Source: Bidens hawaiensis (taxonomy: Eukaryota > Streptophyta > Magnoliopsida > Asterales > Asteraceae). Taken from it: DNA of 64,000 nt. The notes below the pieces were generated by a model. It was not told the DNA's origin. It worked only from the letters and a program-made list of their open reading frames with translations, and made no database searches. The position numbers were made by a program, and so were the translations under genes. Position 1 is the stretch's first letter; each line of letters begins with the position of its first letter. The stretch covers positions 248,001 to 312,000 of the forward strand of contig JAIQDT010000295.1 of NCBI GenBank assembly GCA_021521415.1. Reading direction: 5' to 3'. This document shows, piece by piece, positions 12,188 through 23,500 of the stretch.

Positions 12188-12199
12188 TGGTATCAGAGC
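12188..12199 (+). other. E primer binding site 1
   Basis: TGGTATCAGAGC, two bases after the LTR 1 end. Confidence 0.92.
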
Positions 12200-13500
12200 G
12201 GGTCGAATCTTATAATTCAAATTTGCTCTTGATATTCAGGTTCTATTTCCGCTATTACCCGATCCGAGACGTTAAAACCCGAAGAAGTTTTGAAATAAAG
12301 TTTGAAGATCTTGGAAATAAAGTTTGGAAATAAACGTGCATGAAGTTTGTCGTTTTAGATATGGGAGTTTCATAGCCAAGTGTAAGAGGTGATGTTGGCT
12401 TTCCGGTTTGGATCTGCTGGAGAGTATTATGATGGTTATAATGGTGGTGGTTCAGAAAGATATCAGGTGACATGGTGTGATGTCACCAAATTTTTTTTCT
12501 GGTGATTTGGCCATGAAAATGGAACAAAAAATCCGGCCGGATTTTTTCGAGGGCGGTGAATGGTTAAAAATAAAGAAAGAGTAGCGGCGGCGGTGGTTTC
12601 CGTGACCCTAAGGCTTCTGGTCAGAGAACGCTTATTCGGCTCATGTCTGGTGGCTGCGGTCTCTAGCGAAACTGCCAAAATCGTATCATTTTTCCGGCGG
12701 TCGCCAAAATAGGCTGTTGTGGCTGTTACATAACGAGTGGGGAGGGGGGGGGGGGGGGGAGGAGAAGTAGGTGGTGGCAGCGGGTGAATGATGTGGAGGT
12801 GACAGCAGTGATGTTGGTGGCCAGAGTGGATGGCAGTGTTGAACAATGAAGGAAACCAGAGCAGGATGTGTGGAATACAGCGGCGGCATTTGAGTTGGAT
12901 TGGCCGACCGTTTTCCGGAAACGGCTGGCCGGAGGAGTTTTTCCGGCGGCTGGTTATGACGACCGCTTATTATTGTCATATGCATGTGTTCTTTTGTGCC
13001 ATAATATGGTTGGATGGATGAGTATTGGGCTTGGGCTTGGGAATGGACTAGTGGGTCTTGATAAAAATCAAGTGGATTTTATTTTGGGCTACAAGGTTTT
13101 GGCTTACAATTGGTGAGCCCATTGATTTTATTCACTTTGTCTAAGCCATTTGGAGCCGGTTCAAGCCGAGTATGTTATTGTTCTTCGTGTTGACCAAACT
13201 GAAGAAAATCAAATTTGTTAAGGTTTTTGTCATTGTTGGATCGTGTTCAAAGCCTGTTATTTCTATGTTATTTTCAAGGCGTTTTAGAAGTTGAGGAACT
13301 TTGAACAAATTGGATACGAATTTGGATCTTTGTTATTTCTATGTTATTTTTGAGACGTTAAAGTGGATATATCAAGCTTTGTCATTTGATCATTGTCCCT
13401 GGTGGACCATACCTTTCAGGGGTGCTTGAAGATGCTTCGACTTTATCGGGTTGATTCGTGAAGATGCGAGTCACGATTCAACGATGTTTTGATATCCTAA
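12200..13500 (+). other. E internal region 1, non-coding
   Basis: No retroviral domain in any frame. Open frames on the minus strand are Pro/His/Ser-rich by-products of GGTGG-rich sequence and I do not call them. The unit from about 12418 (gene-like but untranslatable, with a G run near 12742-12760) recurs in internal 2. Confidence 0.65.
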
Positions 13501-13514
13501 GTCAAGGGGGTGAT
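13501..13514 (+). other. E polypurine tract before LTR 2
   Basis: GTCAAGGGGGTGAT immediately before TGTAAGGCC. The G tract is the plus-strand priming site of the first E unit. Confidence 0.75.
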
Positions 13515-13907
13515 TGTAAGGCCAAATAGTTATGACTTGCTATATCAAATTACGAACCAGTTATATATTAATGGTTACGTTAATAAATAATATGGGCGAG
13601 AAATCCTTCGGTGCACATGTTTAGCTTCAACGGGAAGGAAGCTTCTAGCATGTGCTTTGCTATAAATATGTGTTTATTGTATACATTTTAGTGTGTGTTG
13701 GAAAGGTGTTTTCACCCACCCAAGGGGAGCTCACCTTGGGTGAGGTTGGTTATTTTATCAAATATTTAATCTTTGAAACCGACAACAAGATCGTTCACTA
13801 TGTTTATTATATTTATATTATTTTGTTCAGTCATTTAATTTCACCACACCCGTGTCGAACTTTGTATCAAGCGCAAAACAGTTCGCGTGGTTGTTTTGGG
13901 ACCTACA
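13515..13907 (+). repeat. E LTR 2 (393 bp)
   Basis: Runs from TGTAAGGCC to GGGACCTACA with canonical TG and CA ends. It has the same TATA box and CACCCAAGG/CCTTGGGTG stem as LTR 1. It serves as 3' LTR of internal 1 and 5' LTR of internal 2. PBS TGGTATCAGAGC follows at 13910-13921. Confidence 0.88.
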
Positions 13908-13921
13908 ATTGGTATCAGAGC

Positions 13922-15861
13922 AGGTCGAATCCTATGATTCAACTTTGCTCTTAATATTCGGGTTCTATTTCCGCTATTACCCGAACCTAGACGTTAAAAC
14001 CCGTTAAAGTTTTGAAAATAATTTTGAGGATCTCGGAAAATTTTTTTGGAAATAAACGTGCTTAAAGTTCGTCTTTGTAGATCTGGGAGTTTCACAGCCA
14101 AGTTTAAGACGCCAAGTTGGCTTTCCGGTTTGGATTTGCTGGTGAGTATCATGATCGTTACAATGGTGGTTGTTCATAAAGGTGTCCGGTGACATGGTGT
14201 GATGTCACCGGATCTTGTTTTCTGGTGATTCCGGCCATCAAAATGGAACGGAAAATCTTGTTGGTTTTTTCCGACGCCGGTGAACGGCGAAAAAAAGAAA
14301 GTAGAGTAGTGACAGAGGTGGTTGATGATGTTGAGGTGCTTGCCGTGACCCTAAGGCTTCTGGTCAGAGAACGCTTATCCGGTTCTTGTCACTAAATGGT
14401 GTTGCGGTGGCTGTTTCATAACATGGGGCTGGGGGGGGGGGTAGATGGTAGCCGCGGATGAATGATGTGGATGGGACGGCGTTGAGGTTGGTGGCCGGAG
14501 TGGATGGTTGTGTTGAACAATGAAGGAGTTGGAAGTGTGGAATACAGCGGCGGGGTTTGAGTTGGATTGGCCGGCGGTTGTTTTACAGCAATGGCTACGG
14601 TGAGCGGAATGAACGTGGCGGCTGGTGATGATGACCGCTTATAATTGTCATATGCATGTGTTCTTTTGGTGCCCGACTATGGTTGGATGGATGGGTATTG
14701 GGGTTGGGCTGGATTGGGCTTAGGTGGGTCTTGACTAAAATTAAGTGGATTTATTTTAATCTACAAGGTTTTGGCTTAGGTGAGCAAACTGATTTTATCC
14801 ACTTTGGTGGAGAGTATTATGATGGTTAAAATGGTGGTGGTTTAGAAAGATCTCCGGTGACATGGTGTGATGTCACCGGATCTTGTTTTCTAGTGATTCC
14901 GACTATCAAAATGGAACATAAATCTGGCTTTTTATTTTTTTCCGGCGGCGGTGAACGACGAAAAATAAAGAAAGAAGAGTAGCGGCGTTGGTGGTTGATG
15001 ATGTTGAGGGGTGGCCGTGACCCTAAGGCTTCTGGTCCGAGAACCCTTATCCGGCACATGACCGGCTTCGGTGGACTCCGACAAAACTGCCAGAATCATT
15101 TTTCCTGTGGTCGCCAAAATGGGGTTGCAGTGGCAGTTTCATAACGTGGGAAAGGGGGGGGGGAGAAGTAGATGGTGGACGAGGGTGAATTATGTGGAGG
15201 TGACGAAGATGAGTTTGGTGGCCGGAATGGATGAAAGTGTTGAACAAAGAAGGAAACCGTAGCTGGAAGTGTGGAATACAGCGACGATGTTTGAGTTGGA
15301 TTGGACGGCCGTTTTCCGGCAATGGATGGCAGGAAGCGTTTTTCCGGCGGCCGGAATGAAGGTGGCGGCTGGTGATGACGGTCGCTCATTATTGTCATAT
15401 ACATGTGTTCTTTTTATGCCATAATATGGCTGGATGGATGGGTATTAGGCTTGGGATGGATTGGGCTTAGGTTGGTCTTGACTAAAATCAAGTGGACTTT
15501 AATTTGGGCTACACGGTTTTGGCTTACAATTGGTGAACACACTGACTTTATCCACTTTGTCTAAGCAATTTGGATCTAGTTCAAGCTGAGTATGTTATTG
15601 TTCTTCGTGTTGACCAAACTAAAGAAAGTCAAATTTGTTTGGGTTTTCGTCATTGTTGGATCGTGTTCAAACCCTGTTAATTCTATGTCATTTTTGAGGT
15701 GCTCGAGAAGTTGAGGAACCTTGAACAAATTGGATATGAATTTGGACTTAAAGAGGAATAGCAAGCTTTGTCATTTGATCGTTGTACCCGGCTTTATTAG
15801 GTTGATTCATGAATATGCGAGACACGCTTCACCGATGTTTTGAAATCATAAGTCGGGTGAT
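13922..15861 (+). other. E internal region 2, non-coding, with an internal duplication
   Basis: A unit starting with GGTGACATGGTGTGATGTCA is present twice (from about 14187 and from about 14853). Each copy includes a G run of different length (near 14428 and 15153) and a stretch around GTGGAATACAGCG. The second unit and its left flank (GGAGAGTATTATGATGGTTA at 14811) resemble internal 1 (12418) more than the first unit, so the duplication looks like unequal exchange between array members. No coding domain seen. Confidence 0.7.
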
Positions 15862-15941
15862 TGTATGGTCAAAGTGTTGGCATTTGCGATATCAAATTAA
15901 GAAACCGGTTATATATTATTGGTCACGTTAATAATTAATGT
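15862..15941 (+). repeat. E LTR 3, left part (split by F and C)
   Basis: Starts TGTATGGTC after a weak PPT (AGTCGGGTGAT) and stops at AATGT (15937-15941). The LTR resumes at 58422 with AATGT then GGGCGAGAAATCC, so about 42.5 kb of later insertions split it. Confidence 0.88.
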
Positions 15942-16488
15942 TGTTGGGACTTATATTTTAGACCGACGTATCGAATTAATCTTTGGGTGAAAAATATATT
16001 ATTTGGTCTCAACCAAGGGTGGATGGCTTGAAGACCAAGTCATGCTAGGCTAGTATAAATAGATGTTTTTATTTATTTGTCTAGTATGAGTGACTGTATT
16101 GTGTATGTGTGAGATTTAGGGTTTTATCCCTTTGAGAGAGTCTATGCCGCCAGGATGAGCTCTCTTGGTGGCGGCTGAGATATTTCTTAATTGATTGAAT
16201 GTATGAATGTATGTATGAGTGTTTCATCTTAATGAGAATCATTCGGCTAATATTTCATACTACCTTTTATATCTTGTTTGTGTTTTGATTACAATTGTTC
16301 ATCCTACTTTATTGTTGATTGTTAATCAAATCAGGCTTTCTCCCAATACACCTCATTCGTCCAACTGATATCATCATTCAAGAGTGAATCTGAGTTAGAT
16401 TCGATCCTAACCCTGGTTCCGAGCTCCACACCGTTGATTGGTATTGACAATATTATTCTCGCTTCCGCACCGGGGCTCGGAATTTACA
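15942..16488 (+). repeat. F 5' LTR (547 bp)
   Basis: Runs from TGTTGGGACTTAT to GGAATTTACA. TATA box TATAAATAG at 16054-16062. A hairpin centred on GAGCTC lies near 16146-16175. Confidence 0.9.
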
Positions 16489-16490
16489 AT

Positions 16491-16502
16491 TGGTATTAGA
16501 GC
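16491..16502 (+). other. F primer binding site (one mismatch)
   Basis: TGGTATTAGAGC two bases after the LTR; a C-to-T change at the seventh base of the usual Met-tRNA complement. Confidence 0.85.
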
Positions 16503-17099
16503 CTGGGTTACCGAATCGTTCAGACTAACCGCTGAACAGATTCATTTCGCTCTTGAATCCACCATGGACGTTAAACGATGAAGTTCGTTGAAATTATTTT
16601 TGGGGTTTTGAAATTATTTGATGATTTGGAGAAAAGTATATGGATTGATGTTTGGGTTGATGACTCGTTTGGAGATCCAACATCAATTTCATGTTTATTT
16701 GGTCAAAACGGTCTAGAGCTGATGTAACAGTGTTATTTGGCTCGTTTTGGGGCAACACTGTTCATCTGATTATTTCTAGATCTAAAAAGGTTGATTATGA
16801 TACAAAAAAAGGTTTCTTTGATTTCGAGATGACTTGGATAGGGCTATAGTGATTAATTTTAGATTACGAAATTTGATTTTTGGATCTGAAAAATTAGGGT
16901 TTTGTGTGCTCGTGCTGCACAAATAGTAGATGTTTGTTGAAAAATATTGCTGATGGTACAAACTGATAAGGAGAATGTACAAGTCAATAATGAACATGTA
17001 CTAAAGGCAATTTCATCATTGTTTGTTGCAGCAGATGCAAAGTGAATATTTGAGCAGGTTCTGCAAGGGCATATCAGTGACTGATGATGCAGAAATGAA
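16503..17099 (+). other. F internal region, left part, non-coding
   Basis: Between the PBS and the CGAGCAC array I see no domain, no long frame and no repeat. Confidence 0.5.
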
Positions 17100-17660
17100 G
17101 TTTTGGTGTCTCGAGCACACTATGAAAAAATAAGATTGGACTCGAGTATGGAAAATGACTAAGTGCTGCTTCGAGCACAGGAGGTGTTTTGCCCAAGCAC
17201 ATCTTTGTTTTGCTCGAGCACAGGTTATTTCGAGCACATCTTATATCGAGCACATTAAATTCAAGCACACTTTGTGAAACCCAGAGCATATCCTTTGTCT
17301 TCTCAAGAAAACTATCTTTAAGTCTCGAGCACACTTTGTTATTTATTCGAGCAGACTCTTTTTCGAGCATACTTTGTTTTGTCTTGAAAAATTATGCTTG
17401 TGAAGAGAAAACTCAAGTTTGTGTCGAGCACACCCTTGCTCCCGAGCACACTTTTGCTTCCGAGCATGCTTGGTGTTAAGTGAAAAATTTGAAAAATCAC
17501 AAGTGCTTTGCTTTCCGAGTACACTTTGATTCCGAGCACACTGTGTTTTTCCGAGTACATTTTTCTTCCGAGCACACTTTGTTCTTCCGAGTACGCTTTG
17601 TGCTTGGAATGTACTCCGGGTACACTGTGCTAGGAAAGTTTTCCCGAGTACGCATTTTGT
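17100..17660 (+). promoter_or_regulatory. F array of CGAGCACAC/CCGAGTACAC motifs
   Basis: About nineteen copies of a short word (TCGAGCACAC, CCGAGCACAC, CCGAGTACAC, CGAGCATGC) are spaced irregularly 15-60 bp apart in a stretch that is otherwise unlike a tandem repeat. All are in one orientation. The same word, in the same sense orientation, fills the LTRs and internal array of the C family, although LTR F and LTR C are unrelated. Confidence 0.8.
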
Positions 17661-18580
17661 GCTAGGAAATAGAGTTTGTGAAATATTTCAAAGTTTTGAA
17701 GAAACTTTTGAGATTTTTGGTACCGTTGACCGTTTGACCAAGCTGTTCTCTATGGAAGATATATACCATGGGTATTTTGGTAATTTTTCTCCAATCATCA
17801 ACAAGCTTATGGAATTCAAACCTCATCCAATTTCACGACTTCATCAAAAGCTTTACAAGAACAAGTGTTGACCAAGCTTAAGGATTTAATCATTTTTAGT
17901 GTCAACCAACTTTTGAATATGTTTATCTGAAATTTTCACAATCTTGATGAGGATGATCAAGATTGTTTCACCCACACTTGATTTGAAGACACATTTATTA
18001 AAGACAATTGCAACGAAATTGGGGGAGTAAAAATCTTTGAATTTCATTGCAAATGGCATGCTTCAAATCAAGTAAAAGACTCGAGTTAAGGAAAAGTTGA
18101 TCAAGATTAATAATCCAAGGTTTTTCAAAGATGTTTCATCGTTTGTAAGTTTTCAGATTTCCTAGTACGAATGAGAAGATAGAGTCATCACGAGTAACAA
18201 TGTTGAAAGGATGATCAGTAGAGTTCAACCTCCTATGAAATAGTCAATTGAACAGTCAAAAACGGGTTATGGTTGACTTGAATTCTATTTTAATTCAGGG
18301 AATGGTTTGAAGATGATTTACAGGGGAAGACACAAATTTGAAGAATTAAAGATTATTTGATGATCACGTTGAGTTTATTTCTTTTTGTGATGAACTTGTT
18401 ACTTGAAGTTGATCTTTGAAGTTCAAAGCCTCGTTCATATGCCCTTACAACTATATCCAAAAGTGATATAAGAGTGATGATTTGAAATGGACAATGGGAG
18501 AAGCTTAACGTGAGGGGGAGAATTTCAATGAAAGACAACGAGTTATGAGGTGATCATGGAAGAAATTCGATGGCATCGAT
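17661..18580 (+). other. F internal region, right part, non-coding with PPT-like tracts
   Basis: No coding domain seen. Contains AAATTGGGGGAGT near 18016-18028 and GAGGGGGAGAATTTC near 18512-18526, both resembling the terminal PPT at 18581-18593. Confidence 0.6.
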
Positions 18581-18593
18581 CTAAGGGGGAGAT
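18581..18593 (+). other. F polypurine tract
   Basis: CTAAGGGGGAGAT directly before the 3' LTR. Confidence 0.85.
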
Positions 18594-19140
18594 TGTTGGG
18601 ACTTATATTTTAGACCGACGCATCAAATTAATCTTTGGGTGAAAAATATATTATTTGGTCTCAACCAAGGGTGGATGGCTTGAAGACCAAGTCATGTTAG
18701 GCTAGTTTAAATAGATGTTTTTATTCATTTGTCTAGTATGAGTGACTGTATTGTGTATGTGTGAGATTTAGGGTTTTATCCCTTTGAGAGAGTCTCTGCC
18801 CCCAGGATGAGCTCTCCTGGTGGCGGTTGAGATATTTCTTAATTGATTGTATGTATGAATGTATGTATGAGTGTTTCATCTTAATGAGAATCATTCAGCT
18901 AATATTTCATACTACCTTTTATATCTTGTTTGTGTTTTGATTACAATTGTTCATCCTACTTTATTGTTGATTGTTAATCAAATCAGGCTCTCTCCCAATA
19001 CACCTCATCCGTCCAACTGATATCATCATTCAAGAGTGAATCTGAGTTAGATTCGATCCTAACCCTGGTTCCGAGCTCCACACCGTTGATTGGTATTGAC
19101 AATATTATTCACGCTTCCGCACCGGGGCACGGAATTGAAA
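18594..19140 (+). repeat. F 3' LTR (547 bp)
   Basis: Same length as the 5' LTR. Differences include a changed TATA region (TTTAAATAG) and a terminal GAAA in place of TACA. The eight bases 19141-19148 separate it from the first C LTR, so the F end and the C end meet without a clean target duplication. Confidence 0.88.
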
Positions 19141-19147
19141 ATTTTTT

Positions 19148-20389
19148 CTTTTCGGTCCCCATCGATTTCACCTGGATCTTAATCAATCATGTCATAACTC
19201 ACACGGATTAATCGTGTTGACAAGAGAGTTAATGACGGGTTGCTGTATTTAGAAAGATATCCGTTTGTTAAAGGCGGAATCAACAACAAACATACGGTTG
19301 CAATGAATAATCAAAGATAGAAAGCACACTCAGGATTCACTCAAAAGATTTCCATTTATATAATGTTAATCATACAAAAGGATAATTGATTTAGGGTTTT
19401 CTAAGAATCCTAAGACAGCCTTCACACAATATTCTCTCAATAAATGAGTCTGTCTTATCCGTATTGTGCTCTGTCTCTCTCTCTTTTTCTCTCTCTTTCT
19501 CTCTATCTCTGGCGGCGTGCCCTAAATATTCTATTTATAGGCCTGCCAACCTGGGACAGGTGTCATTCCTTCTAGAAACCCTATCCGATAATACATATTC
19601 AAATTACATATTCAAAATAAACTAAGTGTAAAACAAGTCTTCCGGGTAGGCTTTTCATTAATCTTCAGTCTCCGAGTATGCAGTGTACTCGGCCTTCCTT
19701 TAGACTTGGTAAACATAGAAGTGTCCTCGGGATCAGTTTCCGGGTAGACTTTACTTAAAGAATATTTTACCAAGTAAAATATTCACCGAGTAGACTTCAG
19801 TCTTCTTGACTTTGCCAGACTTTGCTCGACAACTCCTTACGAGCAACCTTGTTCTTCGATGGTCCATTTCAACTCTTTGCCATAAATAACTTATTAGCAA
19901 AGTGTACTCGGGAGTACAGCTCCTTGCTTGAGTTGAACCTTGCCTGATGTTACTTAGAGATATATTCTGTTTATACATCAAGCTTGCTCGGACCATAATT
20001 ATTAAAGAATACCTTGCCCGGTCTTCCAATCACTTGGCTTCATGGACTTGGTTAACCAAACCTTACCCGGAAGAGTAAAATACTTGGTCTTGAAGAACAA
20101 ACCTGCTTGACAAAGTGAACCTTGCTCGGAGATACCAAATCAGTGATCCTTACTCGGGAATGCACTGATTAGCATACCTTGCCCGGATATCCACTTAAGA
20201 AGACTATTTGAAGTAAACCTTGCCCGGTAGGCAAGATATCGTACCCGGCTAAGTAAAAGCTTGCTCGGATCCCAATGTGTGCTCGGATTCAATACTTAGC
20301 AGTTTCTGAGGAGGTTGAGAAGATTCCAATCTTCCATAATCTTCATTTAGGTCAAATCTCCTTATTTGGGTCAAACTCTTGACCCAACA
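19148..20389 (-). repeat. C LTR a (3' LTR of C1)
   Basis: On the minus strand runs from TGTTGGGTCAAGAG to GGACCGAAAAG, about 1.24 kb. The 3' terminus is not a canonical CA in any of the four LTRs, as judged from the junction with the PBS. TATA box CCTATAAATAG at 19531-19541; a CT-rich microsatellite at 19470-19508 lies downstream of it. U3 holds many CGRGYA-type motifs. Confidence 0.88.
19628..20290 (-). promoter_or_regulatory. C LTR a: U3 motif array and hairpins
   Basis: Words such as CTTGCTCGGA, CTTGCCCGG and GTGTACTCGG (sense TCCGAGCAAG, CCGAGTACAC) recur about twenty times upstream of the TATA box. Two perfect inverted repeats occur: 19760-19784 (GAATATTTTAC, loop CAA, GTAAAATATTC) and 19903-19918 (TGTACTC, GG, GAGTACA). 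Equivalent arrays lie at 43030-43680, 54520-55190 and 57670-58330. Confidence 0.75.
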
Positions 20390-20401
20390 ATCTCCCCCTA
20401 G
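20390..20401 (-). other. C1 polypurine tract
   Basis: CTAGGGGGAGAT on the minus strand abuts LTR a. The identical tract precedes LTR b (43779-43790) and LTR c (55279-55290). Confidence 0.88.
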
Positions 20402-20556
20402 ATTGGAAAACCTCAGCTGACCCAAAACACTCTATGGTTACATACACTTAGCAAAATACATATCAAATTCAAAGTCAAATTACATATTGAAAGTACATAA
20501 GCAAAATTACATATTCAAAAGTAATCCTAAGACATTACATAGCAAAGCCTATTCTA

Positions 20557-23500
20557 TCTATTATGTCTTTTCCTTTCATTGTAGGCTGCTTGTCTTCATA
20601 GCTGTATTACTGATGCAGCTCTTTCTCTGAAGATATTGAGCACTTGGTAGTGAGTGTGCCCTTCTGGTATCACCAAGTCTCTTATATCTATTAGATCATC
20701 ATTGTGTAAGCATGTCAGATCTGCATCCTTTTTGATTATAGCCAAGACTTTTCCATCAGAGTTCATCAGCACATAATGACCAGTGTCTTCGTTGTATTCC
20801 ACCTTAGAAATGACACCGTTCTTCTGTACTGTATAGTTTGGCCTTCTCATTCTTCTACCCAAGTTTATACACGTATTCATGTTGGACAGTGGATTCTGAT
20901 CTCGGACACTTATTTGGTAGTTCAGTTCAGCCCTGTCCATTCTCTTTAACTTCTCTGACCTTTTTGATATGTGGAGTTGAATCATTCTCCAACTTCTCTT
21001 TTCTTTCAAAAACTTGAATCCTTTATCAGCTTCTTCATGCAGGTACTTTGATAAATATTCATTTGTCTACCTGCAGATCTGTCCCTGTTTCTGTAGTCAT
21101 ACAAAGGGACTGTGGCCATCCTTCTCAATTGTTCTTCATTAAACTCACGGAAGTCACTTCTGACCACAATCTCTCTTAGTAATCTGCTCTCCATAATCAC
21201 CTTGAGGGAATCAGTGATTGAATCATAGTACAGCTCTCTTGGTAGATCCACATCAGATTGTGGTCTTGTTCTGTGTTGTACTAAGCTGCTTGATTCACCT
21301 CTTCCTCCTTGACCTCTTCCTCTAGGAAATCTTTGATGAAACGGAGGTCTGAAAGGAATCGATTTCTTGGGCTTTTGAGTTCCCAAGTTGAATGTCTTTA
21401 CATAAATAGCCTCCACCATCTCAGTAGGAAGGTTGGCTAATTCAACTATATCTTGTCCAGCTGCTTCAAGTTCTATTAACATCTTTATCATTCCTGGAGT
21501 TCTTGCCAATCCAGCAGGTACAAACCTACCATCAGCATAATATCATGGATTTTCTCCTTCCCTTAATGCCTTTTCCCACTCATTCTTTTGAAGGTAGAAA
21601 AGAGTTTTCAAATCCTCTTTCTCTAACACATTAAAGTCTTCTTCAGTCATCCCTCTCTTATTTATCATTATGTTTCTTAGGATGTTTAACATTTCCTCAT
21701 TTTCCCAAGGCATAAATGGTTCATTTTCTTGTTCAGGTTTCACTTCTTCTTGACGAATAGGGATTTCAACTTGTTTGACTTGTTCATTTTCTTTTTCCCT
21801 TATAGTCTGAATTCGTTTCTTCTTCTTTGGTGGCTCATCAGGTGCTTCAGTTTGAATTGAGCTCTTAGTTTGGACCCTTATAGATTTTTCTTTTCTTTTT
21901 CTTCTGTTATACTGATCCATAACTGTCCTTTTATCCAAGTTCTTAACAATTTCAGGCTTCATGCCTTTTTCCAACAAGTATCCAAACATTCCATTAAATT
22001 TCCTTTTCAATTCTTCCAGCTCAAGTTTCTTATTTTCTTTAACACACCTCTCTACAACTTTCTCTCTTTCACTAATGTACAAATCTTGCAATTTGTCAAC
22101 AGAGAAATGCAAATCTTTCTCAGAGTAACCATGTCTTCTCAGATAATCTTTGTGCTTCTTTGTCTCTTTGTTCTTCTTCTCAATCAGCCTTTTGGCTTCT
22201 TCCAAACGTATTTCAATGTTTGCCCTGTGTATATCAGTCATTTCAACTTGAGGGGACACAACATTAGTGCTTGTACCAACTCTCCCTTTATTCTTATCAG
22301 GATTATCATCATCTTCATCATCAGACTCCTCAGATCCATCCTCCTCCTCAGATAGATCATTCATGGCATCTATTCTTGGTTCATCAGAGGCAGGATGATC
22401 TAGTTCATCCCTGGTTGGCACATCAGGGACACCTTGCCTATATTCATCAGGTCTTAGACTTGCCCCTCTTGTTCAGTTTGTTCAGCTGCTCTTTTTCTTC
22501 TCAAATACATCTTGGCAAATCTTGGTTCTTGAGTTTCAGGTACTTTTACCCTTTCTGACCAGTTGTCAGTAGGGTTCTTCCTCATATCCTCTTTCACCTG
22601 TTCAGCCCATTTCTTGGCAGCCATAGAGGCAATTGACTCACCAATTTCCTCTTCAGGAATCATACCAGTGTTCAAATTGGTTGGTTCAGCAGTTTCAGAT
22701 GTTTGACTTTGGTTTTGAAACATGCCGACTACCATGCCCAAAGAGTTGTCTACTTCCTCAACTCTGCTCAACTTAATCAGTTCTTCTATAACCTCTTGAT
22801 CAACCACATCTTCTAGTATTTCTTTTGCTACATTGGCTTCATTTATCAAGATCTCCTACTCTGCCAATTCTTCATGAGTTAAGGATTGGGCAATTTTCTC
22901 CCTTTCCATTGACTCTTTGATAATTCTTTCTTGTTCTTCTAAGGCAGTAGCAGCATCATCATCTCTGAATAAAACATCCTTTTCAGGATATGCCTTAAGA
23001 GGCCCTTCTTCTGTCAATATACCCTTTCCCTTATCCATCCTCTTCTTTAATTCTTCTTCAGTTTCAGGAGGACTTATTGGAGGGAAATTATCAATTTCAT
23101 CATTTCGTGCTTCCAGTTCTGAGTCATGCTCTACCCTCTTGGAACTAACTTCTTGATCATCTTCAGGCTCAGTGTTTACCAGTTCCTCAGTAGCAGCATT
23201 CATATCAGCATTCTCAACACTCATTTCCTCATCTACAATCTCAGTTAATTCTTCTGTAAGCACAACCTCTTCATCAATTGACTTTTCATTTTCAGCATTA
23301 TTGGTTTCTTCTCCACTCACTTCCCCTTCATTCTCATCACTATCATTATAAACACTCATGATCATCTTCAAACCAACAACATTATCAATACTTACAACAT
23401 CAGTCATACTCACATCAGCATCATCCATATTCTCCCCCTGTTTTGGGCAGCTGAGGTCTTCTCAACCTCTTGCACCAGGGTTCGAATCTTCGTTTCAGCC

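Larger units (their letters stand above)
15942..19140 (+). mobile_element. Element F: non-autonomous LTR retrotransposon (3.2 kb)
   Basis: Two 547-bp LTRs, a degenerate PBS and three PPT-like tracts frame a 2.1-kb internal without gag or pol. It sits inside E LTR 3 with target duplication AATGT (15937-15941 and 58422-58426, the second now displaced by C). The tracts near 18018, 18514 and 18583 all contain GGGGGAG, the multiple-PPT habit known from Sireviruses. By eye the LTRs differ at about fifteen sites, so F is older than B. Confidence 0.82.

Noticed and set aside
12463..12985. Pro/His-rich minus-strand proteins in E internals
   Set aside because: They mirror GGTGG-rich plus-strand sequence, overlap in several frames and are not preserved between the E units.
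19470..19508. CT-rich microsatellite as a separate regulatory element
   Set aside because: It is present in all four C LTRs downstream of the TATA and varies in length like an ordinary microsatellite; annotated only as part of the LTR.
21870..22355. Plus-strand 161-codon hydrophobic frame, repeated at 45259-45747
   Set aside because: Antisense to the Lys/Glu-rich part of ORF3, which forces a Phe/Leu/Ile-rich complement; repeated only because C1 and C2 are duplicates.
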